Shown: piece after piece, positions 9,357 through 18,600 of the stretch | Layout: the number at the start of each line of letters is the position of its first letter | Position numbering within the stretch: the first letter of the stretch is position 1 | Source of the DNA: Stenotrophomonas panacihumi | Lineage (GTDB): Bacteria; Pseudomonadota; Gammaproteobacteria; Xanthomonadales; Xanthomonadaceae | NCBI RefSeq assembly: GCF_001431645.1 | Contig: NZ_LLXU01000087.1 | Location: forward strand, 1 to 49,040 | DNA: 49,040 bases | Direction of reading: 5' to 3' | Made by a program: the position numbers and the translations under genes | Notes under the pieces: generated by a model | What the model was told of the DNA's origin: nothing | Databases searched by the model: none | What the model saw: only the letters and a program-made list of their open reading frames with translations

Positions 9357-10048
9357 AACTCGCGGCGATGCAGCCGTACTTCTTCCCCTACCTGGGCTAT
9401 TACCAGCTCGCGGCGGGGGTGGATCGTTTCGTCTTCCTCGACGATGCGGCCTTCATCACCCGCGGCTTCATCCATCGCAACCAGCTGCTGCTGGATGGGC
9501 AGCCGCACCGCTTCACCCTACCAGTGGCGCGCGCCAGCCAGAACCGCAGCATCGCCGAGCATGCCTTCGCCGGGAACCTGACGCGCTTCCTGGAGCAGCT
9601 GCGGCACGGCTATGCGCGTGCACCGTACTTCGAGCCCGTGCGCCAGCTGGTGGCGTCGGCCTGGGCAGTGGGCGAAGGCAACGTCGCCCGCGTATGCGCG
9701 GCGTCCATCAACGGCGTGTTCGCCTATCTCGGCCTGACGCTGCGCAGCGACGCCGCCTCCACGCTGGGCGTGCCCGGTCGCGGCCAGGCACGCATCCTGG
9801 CGCTGTGCCACGCGCTCGACGCCCGCAGCTACCACAACCCGCCGGGCGGCCGCGGCCTGTATTCGCCGGAAGCCTTCGGCCAGGCCGGCGTGGGGCTTTA
9901 CTTCCTGCAACCGCGGCTCGCGCCTTATCACCAGGGTGGCGCAGGCCCCTTCTTCCCGGGACTGTCGATGATCGACGTGCTGATGCACAACCCGCCGGCC
10001 GCCGTGCGCGACATGCTCGGCGCCGCCACGCTGGAGCAGGCCGCATGA
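9353..10048 (+). CDS. WbqC-like family protein
   Basis: A 231-residue WbqC-family protein, recognised by the opening MKLAAMQPYFFPYLGYYQL, then FVFLDDAAFITRGFIHRNQL, and the end GLSMIDVLMHNPP. WbqC proteins occur in O-antigen and flagellar glycan clusters beside amino-sugar genes; their biochemical activity is not well established, and a role in modifying the sugar amino group has been suggested. It overlaps both neighbours by 4 nt (ATGA), so it is part of one tightly coupled operon. Function here: probable tailoring of the amino sugar made by the preceding aminotransferase (inference). Confidence 0.85.
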   Translation: MKLAAMQPYFFPYLGYYQLAAGVDRFVFLDDAAFITRGFIHRNQLLLDGQPHRFTLPVARASQNRSIAEHAFAGNLTRFLEQLRHGYARAPYFEPVRQLVASAWAVGEGNVARVCAASINGVFAYLGLTLRSDAASTLGVPGRGQARILALCHALDARSYHNPPGGRGLYSPEAFGQAGVGLYFLQPRLAPYHQGGAGPFFPGLSMIDVLMHNPPAAVRDMLGAATLEQAA

Positions 10049-11466
10049 ACGCACTGGTCCAGCCGCACGCAGTGGATGCGGCATTGCCCGCGCGCGTGCC
10101 GGTGATCGCGGTGATCCTCGCCGGCGGCCAGGGCACCCGTTTCGGCAGCGAGCTGCCCAAGCAGTTCGTCAAGCTGTCCGGACGCATGGTGATCGAGCAC
10201 ACCCTGGAGGTATTCGAGCATTGCGAGGCGGTGGACCGCATCCTCGTCGTGGTCCCGCCCGGCCACGAGGACACCGTGTGGGAAGCGGCGATGCGCAGCG
10301 GCTGGCGCAAGCTGGAGAAGGTGGTGCTGGGCGGCCGCGACCGCGCCGACTCCACCGCCGCGGCGCTGGCCGCGCTGGATACCGACGCCGACGACTGCCA
10401 CGTGCTGGTGCATGACGCCGCGCGCCCGCTGCTGGACCGCGACATCCTCGAACGCTGCCTGCTGGCGCTGCGGCAGCATGCCGCGGTCGACGTGGTGGTG
10501 CCGGCCAGCGACACCATCGTCGAGGTCGGCCCGCACGGCCACATCCACGACATTCCCGAACGCAGCCGGCTGCGCCGCGGGCAGACGCCGCAGGGCTTCC
10601 ATCTCGGCGTGCTGCGCGAGGCCTACCGCCTGGGCACGGCGCGCGGCCTGTCGGGGGTGACCTGCGACTGCGGCGTGGTCCGGCGCGAACTGCCGCACGT
10701 GGACATCGCCACCGTGGCCGGCTCGCCGTCCAACCTCAAGATCACCGACGGCGTGGACCTGTACATCGCCGAGAAGCTGATCCAGACACGTGGCACGCAG
10801 GCCGCGCGCGACGACGCGCTGCTGGCGCAACTGCGCGACCAGGTGATCGTGGTGGTCGGCGCCTCCTACGGCATCGGGGCTGCCGTCGCCACGCTGGCCG
10901 AGGCGCACGGCGCGCGCGTGCACCGCGCCGGGCGCAGCTGCGCCAACGTGGACATCACCCGCGCCAAGGACGTGCAGGCCCTGCTCGTCGGCATCGCCGC
11001 GCGCGAAGGCCGCATCGCCGCGGTGATCAATTCGGCCGCGCTGCTGGTGCGCAAGCCGCTGACCAGCTTCGATGCCGCCGAGCTGGCACAGGTCATCGCC
11101 ACCAACCTCACCGGCGCGTTCACGCTTGCCCAGGCCGCGCACCCGTACCTGCGCCAGAGCCAGGGCTGCCTGGTCAACTTCGCCTCCAGTTCCTATACGC
11201 GTGGCCGCGCGTTCTACGCCGCCTACAGCGCGACCAAGGCTGGGGTCGTCAACCTCACCCAGGCGCTGGCCGAGGAATGGGCCGCCGAACGCATCCGCGT
11301 GGTGTGCATCAATCCCGAACGCACGCGCACGCCGATGCGCGTGCGCAACTTCGGCGCCGAGCCGGTCGACAGCCTGCTCGACCCGGACGTGGTCGCCCGC
11401 GCCACGCTGCAGGCGCTTTGTTCCCCGCTGACCGGCGTGGTGTTCGATGTCCGCCGCGACGCCTGA
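10045..11466 (+). CDS. bifunctional CDP-ribitol synthase-like protein (IspD-type cytidylyltransferase + SDR reductase)
   Basis: A 473-residue two-domain enzyme. Residues 1 to about 240 form an IspD/TarI-type cytidylyltransferase (AGGQGTRFG at 26-34, LPKQF, VHDAARPLL, the TP-QGF motif). Residues about 265-473 form a short-chain reductase (GASYGIG from 272; SSS then Y394-SAT-K398). Architecture and motifs (SSYTRGR-FYA-YS, INPERTRTPMR, LLDPD) closely resemble Haemophilus Bcs1/Acs1, which reduces ribulose-5-phosphate and couples it to CTP to give CDP-ribitol. The ATG at 10045 overlaps the wbqC-like stop. The frame is open upstream in a shadow of the previous gene. Product CDP-ribitol is likely, but another CDP-polyol cannot be excluded. 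Confidence 0.88.
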   Translation: MNALVQPHAVDAALPARVPVIAVILAGGQGTRFGSELPKQFVKLSGRMVIEHTLEVFEHCEAVDRILVVVPPGHEDTVWEAAMRSGWRKLEKVVLGGRDRADSTAAALAALDTDADDCHVLVHDAARPLLDRDILERCLLALRQHAAVDVVVPASDTIVEVGPHGHIHDIPERSRLRRGQTPQGFHLGVLREAYRLGTARGLSGVTCDCGVVRRELPHVDIATVAGSPSNLKITDGVDLYIAEKLIQTRGTQAARDDALLAQLRDQVIVVVGASYGIGAAVATLAEAHGARVHRAGRSCANVDITRAKDVQALLVGIAAREGRIAAVINSAALLVRKPLTSFDAAELAQVIATNLTGAFTLAQAAHPYLRQSQGCLVNFASSSYTRGRAFYAAYSATKAGVVNLTQALAEEWAAERIRVVCINPERTRTPMRVRNFGAEPVDSLLDPDVVARATLQALCSPLTGVVFDVRRDA

Positions 11467-12289
11467 CATTGCCGCGACGCTCGTCGGCGGCGTCGCCCTG
11501 CGCGACGTGCAGCAGCGATCGGCCACCGTGCTGGAGGCGCTGGCAGGGTTCTGCGAGCGCCACGGCCTGCGCTACTACCTGGTCGGCGGCACGCTGCTCG
11601 GGGCCCTGCGCCATGGCGGCTTCATCCCGTGGGATGACGACATCGACATCGCCCTGCCGCGCGCGGACTATGCGCGCCTGCTGGCACTGCTCGACACGCT
11701 GCCGCACGGCCTGCGCGCGATCCACCCCAGCCGTGATGCCGATACGCCCTACCCGTTCCTGGTGGTGCGCGATGCGCGCTCGCGCCTGGTGATCGACTAT
11801 GCGCGCCCGTTCGACCGCGGGATCGGCGTGGATGTGTTCCCCCTCGACGCCGTACCCGCGCCCGGCCCACGCCGTGACCTGCTGTTCCGCGCCATCGCCC
11901 TGATGCGCGCGTGGACCATGAACAAGCAGCAGGGCTACTACCCGCATCGCGTCGCCGCGCCACGGCGGCTGCGCTTCGCCCTGCTCTCGCTGGCCAGCCG
12001 GCTGTGCCCGGCCGAACGTCTCTACCGCGTCTACGAGCGCCTGGTCGCGCGCGGCGATGCGGCCCGCAGCGCCTGCGTCGGCAACCTCTACGGCCTGTAC
12101 GGTCGCCGCGAGGTGGTGCCGGCAGAGGTCTTCGGCGAAGGCCGCTGGGTGACGTTCGAAGGCCGCCGCTTCCGCGCGCCGGCGCAGGCCGAGCGCTACC
12201 TCGAAGCGGTCTACGGCGAATTCCGTCGCCTGCCGCCCCCGGAGCAGCGCCACTCCGGCCACCGCATCCGCGCCGTGGCGCTGGGATGA
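11447..12289 (+). CDS. LicD-family phosphotransferase
   Basis: A 280-residue LicD-family protein with the signature GGTLLGALRHGGFIPWDDDID (residues 47-67), whose acidic cluster binds metal and the CDP-activated donor. Family members transfer phosphocholine (bacterial LicD) or ribitol-5-phosphate (animal fukutin and FKRP) from CDP donors onto glycans. Because the preceding gene should make CDP-ribitol, a ribitol-phosphate transferase role is favoured. It starts inside the end of the previous gene (20-nt overlap) and is followed after 4 nt by the next. No signal peptide or membrane helix is obvious, so it is likely cytoplasmic. Confidence 0.88.
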   Translation: MSAATPDIAATLVGGVALRDVQQRSATVLEALAGFCERHGLRYYLVGGTLLGALRHGGFIPWDDDIDIALPRADYARLLALLDTLPHGLRAIHPSRDADTPYPFLVVRDARSRLVIDYARPFDRGIGVDVFPLDAVPAPGPRRDLLFRAIALMRAWTMNKQQGYYPHRVAAPRRLRFALLSLASRLCPAERLYRVYERLVARGDAARSACVGNLYGLYGRREVVPAEVFGEGRWVTFEGRRFRAPAQAERYLEAVYGEFRRLPPPEQRHSGHRIRAVALG

Positions 12290-12293
12290 CCCC

Positions 12294-14315
12294 ATGACCC
12301 CTGGACCTTCCATGCTGCACAAGAAGATCGGCGTTCCGCTCGTCCGCAACGTGTTCGAGCGCTGCCTTGCCTACCTGAAGAAGCACAACCCGCATTCGGC
12401 GCGCACGCTGCCCGAAGGCGCGCGCGCACCGGTGTTCCTGCTGCATACCGGCGCCTCGCTCAAGGGGGGTGCGATCGACCACATCAAGCCGTGGCTTTCG
12501 CTGTTCGAGCATGCCGGCCACGAGTTCATCGTGGTGGCGCGGATGATGGACGTGTACGAGCAGCTGTGCCTGGATTACCCGCAGCTGCAGGTCTGCCTGG
12601 TCAAGGATTCGGCGGACGTCGACAAGCTGATCGCCGCCTACCCGTCGCTGCGCGGCTTCTACTACGTCGCCAACACCGCCAACAACAACCTGTTCCTGCG
12701 CTGCAGTGGCGGCCGCCACGTGTTCCTCGGCCATGGCGACAGCGACAAGAGCTCGAGCATGAACCGCGGCTTCAAGGCCTACGATGAGGTCTACGTGGCC
12801 GGACAGGCGCACATCGACCGCTTCGCCCGCGCCGACTTCGATACCAGCGGCCTGCGTTTCCGCATCATCGGCCGCCCCGATGCCGGCATCCTGCTCGACG
12901 CCGCCGATGCGGCCACCGCCGCGCCGCCGCAACGCATCGTCTACATCCCGACCTGGGAAGGCTATGTCGCCGAGCAGGACTATTCCTCGCTGGCGCTGGC
13001 GCCGGAGCTGCTGCGCGCCGCGCATGCCCAGGGTGGGCTGCCCATCGTGTCCAAACTGCACCCGCTGACCGGCGCGGCCCGGCCTGCCCTGCTCGACATC
13101 GACCAGCGCATCGTCGCGCGCGCGGGGCTGCCGGCGGGAGCACTGACCTTCCTGGAGCGCCACGGCAAGCTCACCGACCTGCTCGCCCCGGACGCGGTCT
13201 TCATCTGCGATATCTCCGCCACGGTTTCCGAGTGCCTGGCGCTGGACCGGCCGCTGTTCGTCTACGTGCCGAAGGATCGCCCGATCCGCGTGGTCAGCAG
13301 CCACATGAGCCACGCCGACTACGCCTACACCTTCGCCACGGCCGACGAACTCGCCGCGCAGCTGGCGCGCGTGCTCGGCGGCGACGACCCGCTGGCCGGC
13401 GCGCGCCGGCGGGCGCGCGAGTACTTCATCAGCCCCTCGGCCACCCGCGCCAACGCCTTCGGGCGCGAGCTGCAGCGCGTGGCCGATGGCGCCTGGAACG
13501 AAGCCCCACCGGCCCCTGGCGAGGAAGCGTATTGCCCGGCCTGCCATTCGACCGCGGTGGACGCCGAGACGGTGGCCTGCGCGATCCCCGGCATGGAGCA
13601 GCTCGCCTTCCGTTTCCTGACCTGCCGCGCGTGTGGCTTCGTCAGTAATCCCGACAACCGCCATGACTATCGCGCCGAGGGCTTCGACGGCCCGAGTACC
13701 CCGGGCGAAAGCGCGCGCACCGGCGATGGCCTGCGCCCGCGCCGCGAATACCGCATGGCCGGCATGGCCGCCGACCTCCTGGCCCGCTACGCGCCCGACC
13801 GCAGTGGCGAACTGCTGGTCTACGGCGCCGGCCTGTCACGCGACCACGTGCTGATCGCGCGCGACCTGCCGTTCCGGCGCGTCGCCCTGTGCGACATGGC
13901 CAACTTCCAGCAGGTCGAGGACTTCGTCCCGCACGACGCGCGCGGGCAGGCCTTCGACGTGGTGATCGCTTCGGAAGTGATCGAACACTTCGTGGACCTG
14001 GAGACGGATTTCGCCCACCTGTTCTCGAAGGTTCGCCACGACGGCGTGGTCGTGGCCAGCACCAACCTCGCCGACGGCGCGCCATTGGAACGGTTGAGCT
14101 ACCCCTTCAGCCTGGGCCACACGGCGTATCACTCGGGGCGCTCGCTCCAGGCCGTATGCCGCCGCTTCGGCATGCGCGTGGATTTCCGCACGCCGGCCAA
14201 CGCCACGCGGGGCGCCGGGCCGCGCAAGCGTTACGTGCTGTTCTACCGCGACCCGCGCATGGGCGAGGCGATTTCCCAGTATTTCGCCGACCATCACCTG
14301 GCGCCGTCCGAGTGA
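12294..14315 (+). CDS. fusion: CDP-polyol phosphotransferase (TagB/TagF-like) + SAM methyltransferase
   Basis: A 673-residue fusion. Residues about 40-390 look like the CDP-glycerol/ribitol phosphotransferase family of teichoic acid synthesis, with the conserved HGDSDK (H147), SKLHP (H256) and CDISATVSE (D306, S308) motifs followed by PLFVYV. Residues about 410-673 hold a zinc-ribbon-like pair (CPAC and CRAC) and a class I methyltransferase domain (LLVYGAGLSRDH, DVVIASEVIEHF). Start 12294 is used; an in-frame ATG at 12312 is an alternative. It overlaps the next gene by 4 nt. Probable role: adding polyol phosphate to a surface glycan, with methyl capping (inference). Confidence 0.8.
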   Translation: MTPGPSMLHKKIGVPLVRNVFERCLAYLKKHNPHSARTLPEGARAPVFLLHTGASLKGGAIDHIKPWLSLFEHAGHEFIVVARMMDVYEQLCLDYPQLQVCLVKDSADVDKLIAAYPSLRGFYYVANTANNNLFLRCSGGRHVFLGHGDSDKSSSMNRGFKAYDEVYVAGQAHIDRFARADFDTSGLRFRIIGRPDAGILLDAADAATAAPPQRIVYIPTWEGYVAEQDYSSLALAPELLRAAHAQGGLPIVSKLHPLTGAARPALLDIDQRIVARAGLPAGALTFLERHGKLTDLLAPDAVFICDISATVSECLALDRPLFVYVPKDRPIRVVSSHMSHADYAYTFATADELAAQLARVLGGDDPLAGARRRAREYFISPSATRANAFGRELQRVADGAWNEAPPAPGEEAYCPACHSTAVDAETVACAIPGMEQLAFRFLTCRACGFVSNPDNRHDYRAEGFDGPSTPGESARTGDGLRPRREYRMAGMAADLLARYAPDRSGELLVYGAGLSRDHVLIARDLPFRRVALCDMANFQQVEDFVPHDARGQAFDVVIASEVIEHFVDLETDFAHLFSKVRHDGVVVASTNLADGAPLERLSYPFSLGHTAYHSGRSLQAVCRRFGMRVDFRTPANATRGAGPRKRYVLFYRDPRMGEAISQYFADHHLAPSE

Positions 14316-15637
14316 ACCACGCCGTGCCCGCGCTGCGGCCATCCATGCCGGTCGCCGCCCGCGCGAGCGGTCCGGTGCGCGTGCTGGTGTTCCCGTCCGG
14401 CACCGAGGTCGGGCAGGAAATCGGCCGGGCGCTGGAGCGCTCGCTGCATGTGCAGCTGCACGGCGCCAGCAGCCGCGACGACCATGGCGCGCTGGCCTTC
14501 GCGCGGCATGCCCGCCTTCCGTCGCTGGACGCACCGGACTTCGACGCGCGTTTCCAGGCGCTGCTCGCCGAATGGCGCATCGAGCTGGTGTTCGCGACCC
14601 ACGACAGCGTGCAGGACCACCTGGCGCCGCGCATCGCGTCGTGGGGCGCGGTATTGGCCAACGGTGATCCGGAAGCCTGCCGCATCGCGCGCAGCAAGCG
14701 CGCCACCCTGGATACCTTCGCCCATACCGGCTGGACACCACGCCGCCACGACGACCCGGCGGCGGTTACGCAATGGCCCGTGGCGGTGAAGCCGGATGCG
14801 GGACAGGGCGGCCAGGGTTTCGCGCGCGCCGAGGATGCCGCGACGCTGGCGCAGGCCATGGCCGCGGTGGCGCAACCGCTCGTCACCGAATACCTGCCGG
14901 GCGAAGAGATCAGCGTCGACTGCTTCAGCGACCGCCATCGTCGCCTGCTGTACGTGGGCCCCCGCAGCCGCGAGCGCGTGGTCGGCGGCATCGCGATGCG
15001 TTCGCGGCCGCTGCCGGCGGACGCCACCGTCAGCGCGATCGCCGAGGCGATCAACGCGCGGCTGGTCCTGCGCGGGCCGTGGTTCCTGCAACTGCGGCGC
15101 GACGCGCAAGGACGCTGGAAACTGCTGGAGTTCAGCTGCCGGCTGTCGACCGGCTCGACGGTGGCGCGCGCAGCGGGCGTCAACTTGCCGCTGCTGGCGG
15201 TGCAGGATTTCCTCGAACGTGACGTGCGGATTCTCGCCGAGCCGCGCCTGCATGTGCTGGAACGCCGGCTCGAACACCATGCCGTGCTCGATTACGCCTT
15301 CGACACCTGCTATTTCGACCTGGACGACACCGTCTTCTGCAACGGCATCGCCAACCCGGCGGCCATGCGCCTGGCCTACCGGCTGCTGGAACTCGGCAAG
15401 CGCCTCGTCCTGCTGACCCGCCATCCCGGCGACATCGCGCGGACGCTGGCTGCCGCGCGCATCGCGCCGGGGTTGTTCGACGACATCGTGCATCTGCGAC
15501 AGGGCGAACCCAAATCCTCGGCGATCCGCGCGCCGGCGCTGTTCATCGACAACCACTTCCCGGAACGCCTGGAAGTCTCCCGCCACCACGGCATCCCCGT
15601 CTTCGACGTCGATGCGCTCGATCTGCTGTACCGATGA
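14312..15637 (+). CDS. fusion: ATP-grasp ligase domain + HAD-like domain
   Basis: A 441-residue protein starting at GTG 14312, which overlaps the previous stop. Residues about 20-310 resemble a CarB-type ATP-grasp ligase (VAVKPDAGQGGQGF for the nucleotide loop, LVTEYLPGEEISVDCFSD, LLEFSCRLSTGS near the metal site). Residues about 325-441 are HAD-like (CYFDLDDTVFCNG motif I, LLTRHPGD motif II, ALFIDNHF motif IV). ATP-grasp enzymes join carboxylates to amines or thiols, so it may install an amino-acid-like substituent on the sugar, with the HAD part removing a phosphate. Substrates are unknown, and the operon context is the only functional evidence. Confidence 0.75.
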   Translation: MNHAVPALRPSMPVAARASGPVRVLVFPSGTEVGQEIGRALERSLHVQLHGASSRDDHGALAFARHARLPSLDAPDFDARFQALLAEWRIELVFATHDSVQDHLAPRIASWGAVLANGDPEACRIARSKRATLDTFAHTGWTPRRHDDPAAVTQWPVAVKPDAGQGGQGFARAEDAATLAQAMAAVAQPLVTEYLPGEEISVDCFSDRHRRLLYVGPRSRERVVGGIAMRSRPLPADATVSAIAEAINARLVLRGPWFLQLRRDAQGRWKLLEFSCRLSTGSTVARAAGVNLPLLAVQDFLERDVRILAEPRLHVLERRLEHHAVLDYAFDTCYFDLDDTVFCNGIANPAAMRLAYRLLELGKRLVLLTRHPGDIARTLAAARIAPGLFDDIVHLRQGEPKSSAIRAPALFIDNHFPERLEVSRHHGIPVFDVDALDLLYR

Positions 15638-18600
15638 CTTCCACCTTGCCTGTTTCCCTGCCCTTGGACGGCCCGCTGGTCAGCGTGGTCATGCCGGCCT
15701 TCAAGCCGGTGTTCCTCAAGGCCGCGCTGGCCAGCGTGGCCGCGCAGCACTACCGCGCGATCGAACTGGTGGTCTGCGACGACCACCCCGGCGATGCGGT
15801 GCGCGACCTCGTGGAAGCGTTCGCCGCGACGGTCCCGTTCCCCGTCCGCTACTACGCCAACCCCGAGCGCCTGCGCGAATCACGCAATGGCGCGCGCTGC
15901 GTCTCGCTGGCCCGCGGCCAGTTCATCAAGTTCCTTTATGACGACGACGTGTTGCACCCGGACTGCATCGCGGCGCAGGCCGCGGTGCTGCGTGCCCATC
16001 CGGATGTCGCGCTGGTGACCTCGCGACGCCGCCGCATCGACGCGCGCGGCAAGACGCTGCCCGACACCCTGCACACCGCACCGATCTTCCCCGCCGACAC
16101 GCGCCTGGAAGGCCGCGCGCTGGTGCGTTTCCTCGGCCAGCATCCGCACAACTTCATCGGCGAGCCGAGCGCGGTGATGTGCCGGCGCACCGACCTGGCC
16201 GCCTTCGGCGAGCGCCTGATGGACCTGGACGGGCAACCGATCCAGTGGTTCGGCGACCTGGCGATGTACACCAAGCTGCTGCAGCACGGCGATTTGGCTT
16301 ACCTGGCCGCGCCGCTCAGCGACTTCCGCGTCTCCACCGCGCAATTCAGCCAGTTCGGCCGCGAGCGGCCGGGCATCGGCGAACGTGGCCTGGACGACTT
16401 CCAGCGCTCGCTGCGCACCCTGGGCTGGAGTGACGACGACGGCGAGGCGCGCGTGACCGTCGCGCCGCTGGATGGCACGACCGCGGCGATCGATTTCGAC
16501 CTGCTGTCGGCACTGGCGCACGCCGAGGACCGCGCGCGGGTGCGCGGCCAGCTTATCCAATGGCAGCGGCAACGCCGGCTGTTGCCCGCGCAACAGCCGC
16601 TGGCCGAGGCCTATCTCGACGCGCACGGCCGCCCGTCGCTGTCGATCCTGCTCGATGCGCGCGACGCCGACGCCGCCACCCTCGCCGCCAGCCTCGACAG
16701 CCTGGCTTTCCATATCGACGGCTACGCCCCGCTGCAGGTCTGGCTATGGGGCGTGGAGGTGCTGCCCCCCGGCACCGCCGGCTGGATCAAGCCCTGGCCC
16801 TGCGGAGGGTCGCTCGCCGATGCCTTGAATGCCCTGCTGGTGCGCGCCGACGCCGGCGACTGGCTCCTGCACGCCACGGCCGGCGACGTGTTCTGCACCG
16901 GGGCGATGCAACGCCTGCCGCTGGCACTGGCCGAAGCGCCGCCGCTGCGCGCCCTGTTCGCCGACGAATGGCATCGCGGTGGCGGCTTCAATCCGCCCTC
17001 GCCGGTGCTGCGTCCGGATTTCGACCCGGACCTGCTGCTCGGCCATCCGGCGGCGATGGCGCGGCATTGGCTGTTCGCCCGCGCCGCGCTGCTGCCATTG
17101 GGCGGTTTCGACCCGACCTGGGCGGGCGACGCCACGGCCCTGGCCCTGGACATGATCCTGCGCCTGGCCGAACACGGCAGCGGCGATCTCGCCCACCTGC
17201 CCGAGCCGCTGCTCTACACCGATCCCGTCCCGAACGACGACGCCCTGCAGGGGGCGGTAATCACCGCGCACCTGCACCGTCGCGGTCATGCGCAGGCCCG
17301 CGTGGAGTGCGTAGGGCCCGGGCTGTTCCGGCCCGCCTACGGCCACGCGAGTACCCCGAAGGTATCGATCGTGCTGATCGCCGATGCGCACGTGCCGCTT
17401 GCGCTGCTGCAGCGTTGCCTGCTCAGCCTGCTCGAAAAGACCACCTACACGGCCTACGAAGTGCTGCTGGTCGGCAATGGCGCCGACGCGGCGGCCGCGC
17501 AGTGGATGCAGCAACTCTCGACCATCGGCGATGCGCGCCTGCGCCTGTTCGCCCTGGATGACGCCCTCGCCCACGCCGCCGCGGCCAACCTCGCCGCCAG
17601 CCAGGCCAGCGGCGAGCAGCTGCTCTTCCTGCGCGCCGATGCCGCCATCGTGCAGCCGCACTGGCTGGACACCCTGCTGGAACACGGCTTGCGCCCGGAA
17701 GTGGGTATCACCGGCGCACGTACCGTGTCGGCGGAAGGCCGCGTGACCCAGGCCGGGCTGCTGGCGGGCCTGGCCGATGGGACGATCGGTGCGTTCGCCG
17801 GCGAGGCCATCGATGCCCCCGGCTACCTCGGCCGGCTGCGCGTCGCGCACGGCACGGCGGCGGTGTCCGATCGCTGCCTGCTGATCGAGCGGGCACTGTT
17901 CGAACAACTCGACGGCTTCGATGCCGACACCTTCCCGGGCGCTGGCGCCGACGTCGACCTGTGCCTGCGCGCCAGCGGCCATGGCTACCGCGTGGTCTGC
18001 GCGCCTGACGCGCTGCTGTTGCATGCCGATGTCCCGACCCTGCCGGCGCAGGCGCGCGAGGCATTGCTGGATCGCTGGCTGCCGCGCATCGCCCAGGACC
18101 CGGGCTACCACCCGGCGCTGCGGCTGGATGTGCCGGGCGGCTTCCGCCTCGGCGAATCGGCCTACTCCTGGCAGCCGCTGCCGCATCGCCCGCAACCCCG
18201 CGTGCTCGCCCATCCCGCCGACGCGCAGGGCAGCGGCCAGTACCGCGTGCTGTACCCGCTGGCTGCCCTGCAGGAAGCGGGCAGCGCCGAAGGCCTCGCG
18301 CACGCCACCCTGCTCGACATCGTCGAGCAGTCGCGCATCGATCCGGACGTGGTGATCCTGCAGCGCCGCGTGGGCGAGGCCGACCTCGACCGCATCGCCG
18401 CGATGCCGCGCCACTCGCGTGCGCTGAAGGTCTACGAACTGGACGACTACCTGCTCGACTTGCCGGCGCGCAGCGTGCATCGCGCGCATTTGCCCGCGGA
18501 CATCCGGCGCAGCCTGCCGCGGGCCTTGAGCCTGGCGGATCGCCTCGTGGTCTCGACCCCGGCGCTGGCCGAGGCCTTGGGCGGGCTGCATCCGGATATC

